The translations under genes and the position numbers were made by a program. Below are positions 54,078-55,822 of a stretch of DNA of 55,822 nucleotides, piece after piece. The notes under the pieces were generated by a model. It was not told the origin of the DNA. It was given only the letters and a program-made list of their open reading frames with translations, and made no database searches. The DNA comes from Cryptomeria japonica (Eukaryota; Streptophyta; Pinopsida; Cupressales; Cupressaceae): positions 42,501 to 98,322 of the forward strand of contig NW_026729326.1 of the NCBI RefSeq assembly GCF_030272615.1, given 5' to 3'. Every line of letters begins with the position of its first letter. Within the stretch, counting starts at the first letter, position 1.

Positions 54078-55822
54078 CGCCGGGCGTCGCAATGCTATTT
54101 GAATAAACCTTTTGCCCGTTTGCGTTCTCGTCGGGGCCGGGCCGGGCCGGGGTGCGCTGCCCGCACTACCGCGCGCGCGGGGGCGACACCGAGCGCGCAC
54201 CCGAGGCGCCCCGAGCACACAGGCCACGGTGCAACCCGGGCGTTGTGCGCGCACCCCGGTGCGCCCGAGGTGCTGCGCGCGCACCCAGGTGAAATCGGTG
54301 TGCACCTCGGCCAGTGCGCGCTCGGTCGAGTCGCGCACGTTGGCCAAGGTGCACGGTGATGTTTCTTACTCTAAGGTTCCGCACCAGACGCCCGGGACAG
54401 GTGAGCGAAGCTGGGCGGGGCCGGGTGCGCGGCCGGGGCAGGTGCACGCAGCTGGAGAGAGCTTTGGAGCACACCAGAGGTGCGCACCTTGGAGCACACT
54501 TCGGAGCGCACCAATGATGCGCTCCATTCAAAAGTTTCCTGAAAAGGCAAAAAAAGTTGAGATTATAGAATTTCCCACTTGAGAGATTGTAAAAAAAAAA
54601 AATTTAAAATGAAGGAAACGCGGGTGCCAAGGTGTGCGCGCCCGGGTGCGCAGCCCAGCCAAGGTGTGCGCACCAAGGCGCCCACCCTGGCGAAGGTGCA
54701 CGCAAGGTGCGCACCCGAGGCAAACCGGACAATTAACCCAACTTTCGACTTCGCGCGCACCTGCGCACCTTGGAGCGCACTTCGGAGCGCTCCTTGGTGC
54801 GCACCAATCTTGGGCACCTCGGAGTGCACCATGGCGCCCACCAAGGTGCGCACCCGGGGCAAACCGAGCTCCGACTTCGTGCGCACCTTGGAGCGCACGA
54901 AAGGTGCGCACCATGGCGCCCACCAAGGTGCGCAGCCCAGCCAAGGCGTGCGCATCAAGGTGCGCACCCTGGCGAAGGTGCGCACCCGGGGCAAACCGAG
55001 CTCCGACTTCGTGCGCACCTTGGAGCGCACAAAGGGTGCGCAACCCAGCCAAGGTGTGCGCACCCCGGGCAAACCGAGCTCCGAATCGTGCGCACCTTGG
55101 AGCACACTTCGGAGCCCTCCTTGGTGCGCACCGATGTTGCGCACCTCGGAGCGCACCCGGGGAAAACAATGCAATTAACCCGACTTTCGACTTCGTGGGC
55201 ACCTCGGAGCGCTCTCGGGTTCGCACCTCGGAGCACACCGAGGTGCGCACCTTTGATGCGCTGCCTTCACCAATTTCCAGAAAAGGCAAGAAAACATTGA
55301 GAAGGTGTGCGCACCGAGGTGCCCACCCTGGCGAAGGTGCACGCGAGGTGCGCACCCGGGGCAAACCGGGCTCCGACTTCGTGCACGCCATGCTGCGCAC
55401 CTTGGAGGGCCATGGTGCGCACCTTGGAGCACACTTCGGAGCGCTCAATGGTGCCCAACCCAGCCAAGGTGCCCACCGCGGCGAAGGTGCACGCGAGGTG
55501 CGCACCCGGGGCAAACCGGGCTCCGACTTCGTGCACGCCGCACCTTGGAGCACACTTCGGAGCGCTCCTTGGTGCGCACCAGGGCGCGCAACCCAGCCGA
55601 GGTGCCCACCCCGGCGAAGGTGCACGCGGGGTGCGCACCCGGGGCAAACCGGGCTCCGACTTCGTGCACGCCATGGTGCCCACCGCGGCGAAGGTGCACG
55701 CGAGGTGCGCACCCGGGGCAAACCGGGCTCCGACTTCGTGCACGCCGCACCTTGGAGCACACTTCGGAGCGCTCCTTGGTGCGCACCAGGGCGCGCAACC
55801 CAGCCGAGGTGCCCACCCCGGC

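Larger units (their letters stand above)
52693..55822 (+). repeat. 6-kb 5S rDNA unit 8, cut by window end (3,130 bp)
   Basis: Left half of an eighth unit, including an intact 5S gene at 53947. The array continues beyond the window. Confidence 0.97.

Noticed and set aside
1-55822. 18S, 5.8S or 25S rRNA, tRNA genes or 5S pseudogenes
   Set aside because: No recognisable 35S coding sequence or tRNA-type A/B boxes with cloverleaf were seen, and the 5S core GGATCCCATCAGAACTCC appears only in the eight intact genes.

Overview
This window holds no protein-coding gene that I can support. It is repetitive nuclear ribosomal spacer DNA from a land plant, most likely a gymnosperm. The eight 5S rRNA genes have the plant 5S sequence, with the GC-rich variants (GCGTTAGTGC near the 5' end, CCGCAGTTAAGCGCGC in the A-box) that I associate with gymnosperms and other non-flowering plants. 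Beside them, on the opposite strand, lie 13 copies of an element reading TATATAGGGGAGG, which fits the plant RNA polymerase I start-site consensus TATATA(A/G)GGG. Together these suggest a linked 5S-35S ('L-type') rDNA locus with the 5S genes inverted relative to the 35S genes. From memory, published gymnosperm surveys report that arrangement in Podocarpus. No 18S, 5.8S or 25S sequence is visible, so linkage to a 35S unit is inferred.

Layout, left to right. (1) 1-4486: about 24 tandem copies of a 188-bp repeat. Each copy is internally self-complementary and can fold into a stem-loop of about 145 nt. (2) 4487-5919: three modules, each with one Pol I promoter-like element (reading leftwards) followed downstream by two long hairpins; the module hairpins are related to the 188-bp unit. 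(3) 5920-9050: short 50/56-bp repeats, then ten more promoter-like elements in 311-bp and 157-bp tandem units, interrupted at 7369-7990 by a 38/52-bp palindromic minisatellite. (4) 9052-10452: a palindrome-rich stretch and then a strongly G-rich (GGTGGGTGC)n-like tract with quadruplex motifs. (5) 10453-55822: a tandem array of about 7.5 near-identical units of 6,034-6,035 bp, each with one intact 120-nt 5S gene on the + strand. Plant 5S units are normally a few hundred bp, so this unit is exceptionally long. Its spacer is built from subrepeats of the palindrome GGTGCGCACC, AT-rich blocks, a G-rich tract and a T-rich tract.

Functionally the window is divergent: 5S genes with internal Pol III promoters and T-run terminators read rightwards, and presumed Pol I spacer/gene promoters read leftwards toward the 188-bp array, which would lie in a 5' external transcribed spacer or spacer transcript. 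Very long open frames exist on both strands of the GC-rich spacer, but they are artefacts of stop-poor tandem repeats and are not annotated as genes.
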